Below, in pieces: positions 16,854 to 26,126 of a stretch of 64,000 bases of DNA. The position numbers and the translations under genes were made by a program. The notes beneath the pieces were generated by a model. That model saw only the letters and a program-made list of their open reading frames with translations, was not told the origin of the DNA and made no database searches. The first letter of the stretch is position 1. The number at the start of each line of letters is the position of its first letter. The DNA is from Stenomitos rutilans HA7619-LM2 (GTDB lineage: Bacteria > Cyanobacteriota > Cyanobacteriia > Leptolyngbyales > Leptolyngbyaceae). The stretch lies in assembly GCA_019358945.1 (NCBI GenBank), contig JAHHIE010000009.1, positions 1 to 64,000 of the forward strand, read 5' to 3'.

Positions 16854-19031
16854 ATGATTCAAAAAATACGGCTGCGCCGTGCAGCCCTGTTCGCGATCGC
16901 GCTACTTTTTACTACCCATTTCGCTTCCGCCTGCACGGACTCTACAACAATGTCCACAGCAGCGATGCCTCCAATCACCTATCCTGAAACCAAGCGAGTC
17001 GATGTCGTCGAGAAGCCTTTCGGACAGACGATCGCCGACCCCTACCGCTGGCTAGAAAACGATGTCCGCAACGACAAGAAAGTCGCCGCCTGGGTCGAAG
17101 CACAGAACAAAGTCACCAACGCCTATCTCAATACGCTGCCGGGTCGAGATATCTTTAAGGATCGACTCAAGCAGTTGTACAACTTTGAGCAATTTTCGAT
17201 TCCGGTCAAAAAGGGGGGACGGTATTTCTATCTCCATAATTCTGGACTTCAGAACCAACCCGTTCTCCATGTCCGAAACAGTGTGGATGGCGCAGGGCGT
17301 GTGCTGATCGATCCGAATCGCTGGTCAAAAGACGGAGCGACTGCACTGGCTGAATGGTCAGCATCCGACGATGGCAAGCGTGTGGCTTATGCGGTGCAGG
17401 ATGGCGGCACGGACTGGCGCACGATTCGAGTGCTGGACGTAAACACGGGCAAGGTACTGGACGATGAGATCAAATGGGCAAGGCTTACCAACATCGCCTG
17501 GATCAAGGACGGGTCTGGCTTTTTCTACGCCCGCTTTCCTGAACCGAAGCAAGGCGAAGCGTTCCAGGCAGTTGCAGAAAATCAGACCGTTTATTTCCAT
17601 CGGCTCGGCACGCCCCAGACGCAGGATCGACTGGTCTATGCCACTCCAGATCAGCCGACCCTAGTGCATACCGTTGACATCACCGCAGACGGGCGTTATC
17701 TCACGATCGTTTCCACGCCCGTTTCAGTCGGCAACAAACTGACTGTGGTGGATCTCCAGAGCGCCGACTGGAAACCCCGTAAGCTGGTCGATAAGCTCGA
17801 TGATGAATGGAGCGTCGTCGGCAATGTGGGGACGAAGTTTTTCCTCAGAACCACTCAGGATGCGCCGCGCCGCAAGGTGGTGACGATGGATATCGCCGCT
17901 GCCGACCCAGTGATTACGGCTGTGCTGCCAGAGCAGGATGCGGTTATGGGCAATACGTCACTGATCAGTGGACGGTTGCTGGTTTCCTCTTTCGTTGACG
18001 TGAAGACGGAGATTCGACGCTACACATTGGATGGCAAGGCGGATGGTGTGGTGAAACTGCCGGGTATCGGCACGGCTGGCGGTTTTAAGAGTGACGAGGA
18101 TGATCCAGAAACCTTCTTCATCTTCACCAGCTTCAACACTCCAGGCATGATCTATCGATACGATGTCGCCAGCAACACGGCACGGGTGTGGGCACAACCC
18201 AAGGTAGCGATCGATCTCAACCGAATCGCAGTCGAGCAGCGGTTCTACAAGTCAAAGGATGGCACCCGCATCCCCATGTTTATCGTCCGGCGCAAGGATG
18301 TGACCGCAGCCGCACCGACCCTGCTCTATGCCTATGGCGGCTATGGAATCCCGATGCTTCCCGCTTTCTCGCCGGAGGCTCTGGGGTGGGTCGAACAGGG
18401 TGGAGTGTACGCGATCGCCAATATTCGCGGCGGCTCCGAATATGGCAAGGCATGGCACGAAGCGGGTCGTCGTCAGAACAAGCAGAACGTCTTCGATGAT
18501 TTCATCGCGGCGGGCGAGTATCTCAAGGCAGAGGGCATCACGCCCCAAAATGGCTTGGCGATTCAGGGCGGATCGAATGGCGGACTCTTGATTGGTGCAG
18601 TGGTCAATCAGCGACCGGATCTGTTCGCCGCTGCACTGCCCCAGGTTGGTGTGATGGATATGCTCCGCTTCGACCAGTTCACAGGTGGGAAATTATGGTT
18701 AGACGAATATGGGTCTCCGTCACAGGAAGCGGATTTCCGTAACCTCTTGAGCTATTCGCCTTATCACAACATCAAGTCTGGCAAGGCATACCCCGCAATT
18801 CTCGCCACGACTGCCGACACCGACGATCGCGTCGTACCCAGTCACACCTTCAAATATGTCGCTGCGCTCCAAGCGGCGGAGATTGGTGACAAACCTCACC
18901 TTGCCCGCATTGAGACGCGAGCGGGACATGGAGCGGGCAAGCCCATCGACAAGACCATTGAGGAAACAGCGGATATGTGGGCTTTTGCCGCTCACTGGAC
19001 AGGGCTGGATGTAAACGATCGAACACGGTAA
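16854..19031 (+). CDS. Prolyl oligopeptidase family serine peptidase (S9A), exported
   Basis: 725 residues, the usual length of S9A enzymes. An N-terminal signal (RAALFAIALLFTTHFASAC) ends in a lipobox-like ASAC, so a periplasmic lipoprotein is likely. The next part (PYRWLEND.., then a seven-blade propeller) is followed by the hydrolase domain: GGSNGG with nucleophile Ser574, the Asp in DTDDRVVPSHT and the His in RAGHGAGKP. It cleaves short peptides after proline. GGAG precedes ATG 16854. The G+C-rich codon use and proteobacterial look suggest acquisition by transfer (inference). Confidence 0.92.
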   Translation: MIQKIRLRRAALFAIALLFTTHFASACTDSTTMSTAAMPPITYPETKRVDVVEKPFGQTIADPYRWLENDVRNDKKVAAWVEAQNKVTNAYLNTLPGRDIFKDRLKQLYNFEQFSIPVKKGGRYFYLHNSGLQNQPVLHVRNSVDGAGRVLIDPNRWSKDGATALAEWSASDDGKRVAYAVQDGGTDWRTIRVLDVNTGKVLDDEIKWARLTNIAWIKDGSGFFYARFPEPKQGEAFQAVAENQTVYFHRLGTPQTQDRLVYATPDQPTLVHTVDITADGRYLTIVSTPVSVGNKLTVVDLQSADWKPRKLVDKLDDEWSVVGNVGTKFFLRTTQDAPRRKVVTMDIAAADPVITAVLPEQDAVMGNTSLISGRLLVSSFVDVKTEIRRYTLDGKADGVVKLPGIGTAGGFKSDEDDPETFFIFTSFNTPGMIYRYDVASNTARVWAQPKVAIDLNRIAVEQRFYKSKDGTRIPMFIVRRKDVTAAAPTLLYAYGGYGIPMLPAFSPEALGWVEQGGVYAIANIRGGSEYGKAWHEAGRRQNKQNVFDDFIAAGEYLKAEGITPQNGLAIQGGSNGGLLIGAVVNQRPDLFAAALPQVGVMDMLRFDQFTGGKLWLDEYGSPSQEADFRNLLSYSPYHNIKSGKAYPAILATTADTDDRVVPSHTFKYVAALQAAEIGDKPHLARIETRAGHGAGKPIDKTIEETADMWAFAAHWTGLDVNDRTR

Positions 19032-19364
19032 CGGAACATCCCGGTGAACGGGTATGAAGCAACACAGGAGGTCGATATGCGGTATGAAAATCGATTTGCA
19101 GGTGGCCTCCCACCCTACACCCCAGTTGTTGAAGCTATGCCACGCCTCTGACCCCCCAGTCCAGAATCGACTGCATCAGGTAATTTCCTGCCAGGGAAGG
19201 TAAGAGGCAGCGGTTTTCGGAGTTGTTGTGAAACGTGGTTTGTGCGTTTGTCAACGAGCTGTACTAAAGTTTGCAGCCAGCTACCAACTTTAGTTAGAGT
19301 GAACCCTCTCTTTTAGGTGGGTTGATACATCAATCGTGCGATTGGGCAAAAGTGCCAACTCTGC
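19032..19364. other. Gap: relic of a TPS exoprotein tail, otherwise nothing clear
   Basis: At about 19105-19151 one frame reads LPPYTPVVEAMPRL and stops. This echoes LPYTPIVEANAMQ near the C-terminus of the exoprotein encoded at 34202-37405 and may be a scrap of a similar gene. Nothing else in the gap is recognisable. Confidence 0.35.
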
Positions 19365-19660
19365 ATGGACGACAAGCCGAAGCCAACTCCGTATATTGAA
19401 CTCATACAAACACAGAGAGCAACTGAGTTGCAGCTTTTGAGTTTGCTTTACATCCATTACGCAAAGAGAGTTGTCGAGCGATCGCTTGCGGTACGTCTTG
19501 TTTCTCTCAGAAGTAGCAGTGAGCCAGAATTGAGTCGCAGTTCCTTATTCGTTCCATCTGCAACACAGGAGCATAAACAAGGTGTGTTAAATGCCACTGT
19601 AGTGCTGGTGTTGTATGGGAACGATTAAAATTCCCAGAGTGCGGACGTTGCTGACAGCCA
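19365..19660 (+). pseudogene. Relic of a DsbA-like gene (5' part)
   Basis: The frame from ATG 19365 ends QGVLNATVVLVLYGND, stop, NSQSADVAD. This aligns with MQGVLSAEVVLVMYGDYQDSRSANVY of the intact protein encoded at 9033-9590; the stop replaces the Tyr codon. The rest of the DsbA-like fold is missing. Upstream, the N-terminus differs from the intact copy. It stands directly before an orphan LuxR gene. Confidence 0.7.
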
Positions 19661-19727
19661 TCATTACCGCAAGCCACTGAGCTTTTTACTTTTTAACCCT
19701 CGTGAGTTTCCTACGGAGGACTATTTT

Positions 19728-20171
19728 ATGGCAGCCATTCCCTTGTTGATCAAAGATGACATTGAGCGTTTAAGTGCTTCAACTCAGATTGATTCTTTTG
19801 GTGTTTTTCCCGTGAATCAAGCGTTTACGGCTGTTGCACAAGAGGTTGTGGCATTGCTAAAGCAGACTCACCCTTTTCAACCTGACAGCATCAATCGTCT
19901 TGAGAAAACCTACAGTCAGCCAGAAACCATTATGATTCGGGCGATCGAGCCAGAGTACAAGCAAGCCATTGCGATCGAGCCTTTAACGGTGCGTGAGCTA
20001 GAAGTATTGCAACTAATTGTGGATGGACACAATAATCCCACAATCGCTAGAAAGCTCCACATCACGATGGGAACCGTGAAAACCCATGTTCGTAATATTT
20101 TGAAGAAGCTCTACGTGAACGATCGTACTCAAGCTGCAATTCGTGCTCTTCGCTCCGGCCTGGTTCATTAG
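19728..20171 (+). CDS. LuxR-type HTH protein without receiver domain
   Basis: 147 residues. The C-terminal half is a complete LuxR/GerE domain: LTVRELEVLQLIVDGHNNPTIARKLHITMGTVKTHVRNILKKLYVNDRTQAAIRALRSGLV. The N-terminal 80 residues have no receiver Asp and no known ligand domain. It may be an always-active regulator or one that binds an unknown ligand. ACGGAGG lies upstream (19715-19721). A decayed relative of the same HTH lies at about 28980-29075. Targets unknown. Confidence 0.8.
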   Translation: MAAIPLLIKDDIERLSASTQIDSFGVFPVNQAFTAVAQEVVALLKQTHPFQPDSINRLEKTYSQPETIMIRAIEPEYKQAIAIEPLTVRELEVLQLIVDGHNNPTIARKLHITMGTVKTHVRNILKKLYVNDRTQAAIRALRSGLVH

Positions 20172-20331
20172 CTCGACTGTCGAAAACACCGTTGATATAC
20201 AGCTAGTTTCAAGCCTTGTGCTCCCTAGTCGAAGTGGTGCCTAACTCTGGTGGCGTCATTGCTATCGACCAAGTTCAGCTTATTCTCCACGTTCTAAATT
20301 TGGATCTTTCTCAAAGACGGAGAGCAAAATT

Positions 20332-20817
20332 ATGTATGCAATTTCATCTTCTAATCGTGATCGATCGCCATCTGAGTCTCGTCAGCGCAATCGTAGTCGC
20401 GGTGTCATACTGTCGAAGCAGGGATGGCAGAAATTGACTCAAGCAGGTGTCCTTCATGATCAGTGGGGGAATCGTCACACCTATGAGAAGTTAAGTGAAC
20501 GATCGCTCCTCAACGATCGCACCATCAGTCGCATTCTTAGTTGTGAAGTGAGAGTAGACAAGCGTTCACTGAAAACCTTCTTTGCAGCGCTTGGCTTACA
20601 GCTTCATGGCGATGATTATCTCGCTGCTGTCGGTGCTCCCGCTGATCAGACCATTGACAGTCTTTCGCACTATCTCAATTCGACGATTCATAGTGCTGAG
20701 ACAACTTTGTCACATCAGGAATTGATGAGACTCTATCAACGGTTGAAACAGGATTTAAGTCATCTTTCTCATTTACTCCGTCTACACGAGATGAATGAAA
20801 GCATTTCTTTGCAATGA
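20332..20817 (+). CDS. HTH protein of the cyanobacterial vWA/NACHT-associated N-terminal type
   Basis: 161 residues. The stretch RGVILSKQGWQKLTQAGVLHDQWGNRHTYEKLSERSLLNDRTISRILSCEVRVDKRSLKTFFAALGL is the DNA-binding-like head found at the N-terminus of many cyanobacterial WD40, NACHT and AAA proteins. Here it stands alone, with only a helical tail (LMRLYQRLKQDLSHLSHLLRLHE). It could be a free-standing regulator or the leftover head of a larger protein; the stop is normal and no downstream domain remains. GGAG lies 11 bases before ATG. Confidence 0.65.
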   Translation: MYAISSSNRDRSPSESRQRNRSRGVILSKQGWQKLTQAGVLHDQWGNRHTYEKLSERSLLNDRTISRILSCEVRVDKRSLKTFFAALGLQLHGDDYLAAVGAPADQTIDSLSHYLNSTIHSAETTLSHQELMRLYQRLKQDLSHLSHLLRLHEMNESISLQ

Positions 20818-20890
20818 TTTCTAACTGCTTGTTTTTGACGAAGCTAGCTACACGATCCAATTAACCATCAACACATTAAGGAGATTGACC

Positions 20891-21562
20891 ATGAAATTCC
20901 ACACCCTTACCATCAATGTAATCTTGTCGATCGCTGCTACCATTGGCATCCAATCGGCAACGCATGCTTCCACTAAATACGATGTCCTTGCCAAGCAAAT
21001 TGGGTTACAAACAGCTCAGCCTCAACCCGCTCAATCTCAAGCAGTGCAGTCACAGGCAACTCAATTAGAACCGCAAGCTGCCAATAGCGCCGTTAATCAA
21101 GAAGGGCAAACCTTCTTTAGTCATCCTCCACAATTAATGCGCGTCGCTGCATCTCAAATTGGAGAAGACACCCCTTCCACTTATGAATTCACGCTGACCG
21201 TACCTAAAGATGCTGGGCAACCCTTGAAAGCAGTCAAAATTGCCCAGGCTACCAATGTGGAAACCGTCAAATTTAACGTCAGCAACAGCAAAGCTTTTGT
21301 GGGCGATCGCTTGACAGCCAGTGCTCAAATCCGGTTAGCCAGCGTTGGTGGTGAGACACCTACCAACCCAGGTGACGTGACCATTGTATTTGATCAACCA
21401 GTGCAACCCGGCAGTACAGTCACAGTGGCGCTTGCAGCCCAGCAAAATCCCAGTTGGGGTGGGGTGTATGAGTTTGGTGTAACCGCTTATCCAGACGGAG
21501 AGAATGGGCTGGGTCAGTTCTTAGGCTATGGACGCATCAATTTCTACGGGAACTCAAATTGA
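20891..21562 (+). CDS. DUF2808-domain exported protein
   Basis: 223 residues. A signal peptide (VILSIAATIGIQSATHAS) is followed by a low-complexity Gln/Pro/Ala linker (QPQPAQSQAVQSQATQ) and a DUF2808 domain: FFSHPPQLMRVAAS, ..TYEFTLTVPKDAGQPLKAVKIAQ, FVGDRL and WGGVYEFGVTAYPDG..GLGQFLGYGRINFYG. DUF2808 is found mostly in cyanobacteria and is of unknown function, probably periplasmic or surface located. ATG 20891 has GGAG upstream; the TTG two codons earlier is rejected. Confidence 0.85.
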   Translation: MKFHTLTINVILSIAATIGIQSATHASTKYDVLAKQIGLQTAQPQPAQSQAVQSQATQLEPQAANSAVNQEGQTFFSHPPQLMRVAASQIGEDTPSTYEFTLTVPKDAGQPLKAVKIAQATNVETVKFNVSNSKAFVGDRLTASAQIRLASVGGETPTNPGDVTIVFDQPVQPGSTVTVALAAQQNPSWGGVYEFGVTAYPDGENGLGQFLGYGRINFYGNSN

Positions 21563-21666
21563 GCGAACGTTGATGTTGCGTTTCTAGCGATGCATTGGAG
21601 GTTGGATGGATTGAAACAATGCTCCAATCCATCCTGCCACTTAGTAACCTTAAGAATACCAATGCC

Positions 21667-23223
21667 ATGACTCACTATGACTACATTGTAATTGGTGCAG
21701 GCTCAGCAGGTTGTGTCGTCGCCAATCGTTTGACTGAAGACAGTGACACAACCGTATTGCTCCTCGAAGCAGGCAAGCCGGATACAAAACCGGAGATTTA
21801 CATCCCGTCGGCATTCATAAGTCTACTGGGTTCCGAGGTGGACTGGGCGTACTTTTCTGAGCCAGAGCCATACCTGAATGATCGCAAAATGTTTTGTCCC
21901 CGTGGCAAAGTTTTGGGTGGCAGCAGTTCCATTAATTTCATGATGTATGTCCGAGGTCATCAGCACGATTATAACCACTGGCAGTCTCTGGGAAACCCCG
22001 ATTGGAGTTACCAGGATGTCTTGCCCTACTTCAAGAAATCGGAGCACCAGCAACGCGGAGCCTCCAAATATCATGGGATTGATGGGGAGCTGAGCGTCAC
22101 TGATATTAAGCCTTCTGCTGTAGTTTCCCAACGTTTTGTCGATGCCTGTGTCGCAATGGGTTATGACTATAACCCCGATTTCAACGGGGCACAGCAGAAA
22201 GGGGTGAGTACCTATCAGTTGACAGTCAAGGATGGGAAACGACACAGTGCAGCGACGGCTTTTCTCCTACCCATTCTCCAGCGTCCCAATTTGACTGTGA
22301 CAACAGGTGCGTTGGTGACTCGGTTGCTGTTTGAGGGTATTCGCGCTGTTGGAGTGGAATACCTGCATGAGGGCACGCTGCACCAAGTGCGAGCCGATCA
22401 GGAAGTAATTTTAAGTGCAGGTGCCTTTGATTCACCGAAACTACTGCTGCTATCTGGCATTGGGAATGCAGATTATCTGCAAGCGATGGGAATTTCAGTT
22501 GTGGCTGATCTGCCCGGTGTAGGTCAGAACCTACAAGATCATATTCTTGTCTCAGTGGTGTATGAGGCAACGCAAGCGGTACATCCTGATATCACCAGCA
22601 ATGGAATCGAAGCTGGCTTGTTTCTGCATAGTGAGGGCAATCTGAAACCCGCACCCGACTTGCAATTCTTCTTTGGTCCCATTCAGTTCTTACCACCAGG
22701 TTATGCCCCAGCAGAGTATGGCTTCACGGGTGCTGTCTCTTTAACGCGTCTCCACAACACGGGCAGTGTCAGTTTACGTTCCCTTGATCCCAATGATGCA
22801 TCGATGTTTCGGATGAATTATCTGCAAAGTGAAGCCGATGTGCAAAAGCTAGTGGAGGCGCTTAAGTTAATGCGCCAATTACTGCATAGTGATGGCTTTG
22901 ATGAGTTTCGCGGCATGGAACTTGCTCCGGGTGCCCAGGTTCAAAGTGATGCTGACCTCGAAGCTTACATCCGGGCTGCTGGCAGTACAGTGTATCATCC
23001 AGTCGGTACTTGCAAAATGGGCACTGACACAATGGCGGTAGTAGACCCGGAGCTGAGAGTACATGGGATTGAGGGAGTGCGCGTTGTGGATGCTTCCATC
23101 ATGCCAACCATTACTACAGGAAATACGAATGCACCGACCATCATGATTGGTGAGAAGGCGGCAGATTTAATTAAAGTGGAGCGTCCCTCGCACAGCCTTC
23201 TCAAGATGCACGCATCGATCTAG
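21667..23223 (+). CDS. GMC-family FAD oxidoreductase (choline dehydrogenase-like)
   Basis: 518 residues. FAD-binding GAGSAGCVVANRL, the GMC signature GKVLGGSSSINFMMYVRG, FDSPKLLLLSGIG (second signature), and the active-site region YHPVGTCKMG with catalytic His, then NTNAPTIMIGEKAADLI. It oxidises an alcohol group, typically a primary alcohol, passing electrons to oxygen or a quinone; the substrate cannot be read from sequence. ATG 21667 is the conserved start, although no ribosome site is evident; the longer frame from 21595 adds an unrelated leader. Confidence 0.9.
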   Translation: MTHYDYIVIGAGSAGCVVANRLTEDSDTTVLLLEAGKPDTKPEIYIPSAFISLLGSEVDWAYFSEPEPYLNDRKMFCPRGKVLGGSSSINFMMYVRGHQHDYNHWQSLGNPDWSYQDVLPYFKKSEHQQRGASKYHGIDGELSVTDIKPSAVVSQRFVDACVAMGYDYNPDFNGAQQKGVSTYQLTVKDGKRHSAATAFLLPILQRPNLTVTTGALVTRLLFEGIRAVGVEYLHEGTLHQVRADQEVILSAGAFDSPKLLLLSGIGNADYLQAMGISVVADLPGVGQNLQDHILVSVVYEATQAVHPDITSNGIEAGLFLHSEGNLKPAPDLQFFFGPIQFLPPGYAPAEYGFTGAVSLTRLHNTGSVSLRSLDPNDASMFRMNYLQSEADVQKLVEALKLMRQLLHSDGFDEFRGMELAPGAQVQSDADLEAYIRAAGSTVYHPVGTCKMGTDTMAVVDPELRVHGIEGVRVVDASIMPTITTGNTNAPTIMIGEKAADLIKVERPSHSLLKMHASI

Positions 23224-23375
23224 AAAGCAGAATTCTTTTCCAAAAGTTTATCGAACACGTCGCTTTAGCATTAGGTCTCGATGACTACTGGCACTGATGG
23301 CATGAACACCTACTTCATCTGAGCCGCAAGCTTGGGCATTCACAACACAATTCATTCATTAGAAGGAGCACTTCC

Positions 23376-23813
23376 ATGACACAATCATTCTGGCTTATGG
23401 GTTCTCGCTTGACCATCGTCGCCGACCACACTGCGACTGATGGTAAATATGACCTGGTTGAGGGCTATTTCCCTCCTGGTTCGCAGACTCCACCCCATCG
23501 CCATACACGCTATTCCGAACAACTCTATGTGTTAGAAGGAGAATTCACGGTCTGGATTGGTAAGAACAAGGTTGTGCTAAAGGTAGGTGAAAGTGCTTTG
23601 ATTCCGATGGGCATCACCCATGTTGTTGCTGCACTTAGTGATCGACCCGCTCGCGGGTTAGTCGTTGCCTCGCCCAGTGCTTTTGCTCACTTCGTTGAAG
23701 CAACAGGGACGCTAAACGAGAATGAGGCACCTGACCTGGAATTGCTCAATCGCATCTCTACCGAAATTGGCGACGAAATTCTGGGTGTACCCGGAGATTT
23801 GCCCACTGCATGA
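23376..23813 (+). CDS. Cupin-domain protein
   Basis: 145 residues. Cupin motif 1 is PPHRHTRYSEQLYVLEGEFTVWIG (His, His and Glu ligands); motif 2 is GESALIPMGITHVVAAL with the final His. It likely binds one divalent metal and acts as a dioxygenase, isomerase or sensor; no substrate can be named. AGGAG before ATG. It lies between the GMC oxidase and the flavin disulfide reductase and may belong to the same transcript (28-bp gap to the next gene). Confidence 0.82.
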   Translation: MTQSFWLMGSRLTIVADHTATDGKYDLVEGYFPPGSQTPPHRHTRYSEQLYVLEGEFTVWIGKNKVVLKVGESALIPMGITHVVAALSDRPARGLVVASPSAFAHFVEATGTLNENEAPDLELLNRISTEIGDEILGVPGDLPTA

Positions 23814-23841
23814 CGTAATGTCAGCTTAAAAGGAGGTTTAG

Positions 23842-25230
23842 GTGAACACTGAATACTACGATGACCTTATTATTGGTGGCGGCAAAGCGGGTAAAACCCT
23901 GGCACCCGCGCTCGTTGCGGCTGGGCGTAAAACCGCTCTGGTGGAGCGCAGTTTAAACATGATTGGTGGCGGTTGCATCAACATTGCTTGCATTCCCACA
24001 AAGACGATGGTGGTGAGTGCAGAGGTTGCTCATACTGTGCGGCACAGTGCGACTTATGGCGTGAACACCAGCATACCCACCGTTGATTTAGGTGCCGTCA
24101 TTCAACGCAAGCGATCGGTGGTGAAAGCGGCGCGTGCCATGAACTTGCACACGTTAGAAACCGCTCTCGATCACGATCTCATCATTGGCACCGCGCGGTT
24201 TGTCGCTCCTAAAACCATTGAAGTAGCAATGGTAGAGGGCAGCACGCGACACCTCACCGCCGAACGGTTGTTTATCAATACGGGTACGCGACCGTTGATT
24301 CCATCGGTGCCTGGACTCAAAGAAACCGGGTTTCTCACGAGTGAATCAATCATGGAGTTGGAACAATTGCCAGAGCACCTGATCGTGCTTGGCAGTGGTT
24401 ACATTGGGTTAGAGTTTGCTCAAATGTTTCGGCGCTTTGGCTCTCGCGTGACCGTGATTGGGCAACGGGGACAAATTTTATCTCCACAAGATCCTGATAT
24501 TGCCCTTGCCGCTCAAGCATTGCTCGAACGAGAGGGTATTGATTTCTTGCTAAACGCAAAGGTGCTGTGGGTCGATCGTGCGGGTCATGACACTCTGCTG
24601 CAAATTCAGGTTCTCGATCGCACGATCACGCTTCAGGGGTCTCATTTGCTTGTTGCGGTCGGTCGTGCGCCCACCACTGACACCTTAAATTTAGCCGCAG
24701 CGGGTGTCGCAATGGGTGAAAGTGGCTTTATCCAAGTCAACGATCGTCTGGAGACAAGCGTACCGGGCATTTGGGCGTTGGGCGACATTAATGGCGGACC
24801 ACAATATACCCATGTGGCGCTCGACGATTATCGGATTATCAAAGCAAATTTGATTGATGGGGACAACCGCAGTACCAGCGATCGTCCCATTCCATCGTGT
24901 CTATTCATTGATCCAGAACTGGCGCAGGTGGGGTTAACTGAAACCGCCGCTCAGCAGCAGGGGTATGACATTCGGGTAGCAAAGCTAGATGCGTCCGCCG
25001 TTCCACGTGCCAGAACCCTCGGTCAAACGGATGGATTGCTGAAGGCGATCGTCGATGCAAAGACCGATCGCCTTCTAGGCTGTTCACTGTTCTGTCATGC
25101 CGCAGGTGAAATGATTTCGACGGTGCAGATGGTGATACAAGCTCAACTGCCCTACACCGTTTTGCGTGATGGTGTGTTAACCCATCCCACGATGACTGAG
25201 GGATTGAATTTACTGTTTTCAAAGCTGTGA
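23842..25230 (+). CDS. Pyridine nucleotide-disulfide oxidoreductase (class I flavoprotein)
   Basis: 462 residues, full family length. FAD site IIGGGKAGKTLAPAL, redox-active CxxxxC in GGGCINIACIPTKT, NADPH-type site VLGSGYIGLEFAQMF, second FAD site GIWALGDINGGPQYTHVAL, and the C-terminal interface with the catalytic-base segment LTHPTMTEGLNLLF (His-Pro..Glu). It resembles mercuric-reductase/lipoamide-dehydrogenase relatives without a heavy-metal domain. The start is GTG 23842, four to five bases after AAGGAGG. The electron acceptor is not predictable; neighbours suggest redox detoxification (inference). Confidence 0.9.
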   Translation: MNTEYYDDLIIGGGKAGKTLAPALVAAGRKTALVERSLNMIGGGCINIACIPTKTMVVSAEVAHTVRHSATYGVNTSIPTVDLGAVIQRKRSVVKAARAMNLHTLETALDHDLIIGTARFVAPKTIEVAMVEGSTRHLTAERLFINTGTRPLIPSVPGLKETGFLTSESIMELEQLPEHLIVLGSGYIGLEFAQMFRRFGSRVTVIGQRGQILSPQDPDIALAAQALLEREGIDFLLNAKVLWVDRAGHDTLLQIQVLDRTITLQGSHLLVAVGRAPTTDTLNLAAAGVAMGESGFIQVNDRLETSVPGIWALGDINGGPQYTHVALDDYRIIKANLIDGDNRSTSDRPIPSCLFIDPELAQVGLTETAAQQQGYDIRVAKLDASAVPRARTLGQTDGLLKAIVDAKTDRLLGCSLFCHAAGEMISTVQMVIQAQLPYTVLRDGVLTHPTMTEGLNLLFSKL

Positions 25231-25289
25231 GGCAGCAATTCAGGCACTCGTTTCAGATTCAAACCCAATAACATAAAGGAGATCACGCC

Positions 25290-26111
25290 ATGAACACGCT
25301 CATCCGCAGGAATAGTATTCGTCTGTTTTTGATCGCCGCCCTTTCACTGGGCATCATCTTGATCACGTCCTTGGGAACCATCTTGAACCCTGCAAGCGCA
25401 CAAGACGGTAAGCCCACCGTAGTCCTTGTTCACGGCGCGTTCGCCGAGTCTGCCAGTTGGAACGGCGTCTTGACCAGGCTGATCGCAAAAGGATACCCAA
25501 CGATCGCCGCCGCCAATCCTTTGCGCGGAGTCAAGAGCGATGCGGATTATGTCGCCAGCATCCTCAAAAGTATCGAGGGTCCGATCGTGCTGGTCGGGCA
25601 CTCCTACGGAGGATCGGTCATCACCAATGCGGTCAAGGGCAACCAGAACGTGAAGGCACTGGTCTACGTGGCTGGTTTTGCTCCTGAGACGGGTGAGACT
25701 GCCCTCGGACTCTCCGGTCGTTACCCAGGTAGCACGCTTGGTCCCACGCTTGCGCCACCAGTCGCGCTGCCTGATGGCGGAAAGGATTTCTACATCCAGC
25801 AGTCCAAGTTTCACGCTCAGTTTGCGGCGGATGTGCCCGTCGCCGATGCGAAGCTGATGGCTAGCACCCAGCGACCAGCGACGGACGTTGCGTTTAACGA
25901 GGCATCCGGCGCGCCTGCATGGAAGTCCACCCCGTCCTGGTTCATCTATGGCAGCCGTGACTTGAACATTCCAGCAGTGGCGCATGCGTTCATGGCGAAG
26001 CGCGCCAACTCAAAGGAGACGATCGCCGTGAAGGGTGCGTCGCATGTGGTGATGATTTCCCATCCCGATGCCGTTGCCAAGATCATTGAACACGCTGCGA
26101 CCGCGAAATAG
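25290..26111 (+). CDS. Exported alpha/beta hydrolase
   Basis: 273 residues. A signal peptide (LFLIAALSLGIILITSLG..LNPASA) precedes an alpha/beta-hydrolase domain of about 235 residues: VLVHGAFAESASWNG (oxyanion region), nucleophile elbow GHSYGG, the Asp in YGSRDLNIP and the His in GASHVVMISHP. It is similar to secreted esterase/hydrolases annotated in soil bacteria. AAGGAG before ATG. The G+C-rich codons differ from those of the SDR downstream, suggesting transfer. Substrate unknown. Confidence 0.88.
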   Translation: MNTLIRRNSIRLFLIAALSLGIILITSLGTILNPASAQDGKPTVVLVHGAFAESASWNGVLTRLIAKGYPTIAAANPLRGVKSDADYVASILKSIEGPIVLVGHSYGGSVITNAVKGNQNVKALVYVAGFAPETGETALGLSGRYPGSTLGPTLAPPVALPDGGKDFYIQQSKFHAQFAADVPVADAKLMASTQRPATDVAFNEASGAPAWKSTPSWFIYGSRDLNIPAVAHAFMAKRANSKETIAVKGASHVVMISHPDAVAKIIEHAATAK

Positions 26112-26126
26112 AGGGGTATTAACATC

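Noticed and set aside
18188-18499. Plus-strand frame within the prolyl oligopeptidase
   Set aside because: Overlaps the conserved hydrolase domain in another frame; a shadow produced by high G+C content.
25344-25985. Minus-strand frame of 213 codons
   Set aside because: Antisense to the alpha/beta hydrolase, which has signal peptide, GHSYGG and ribosome site.
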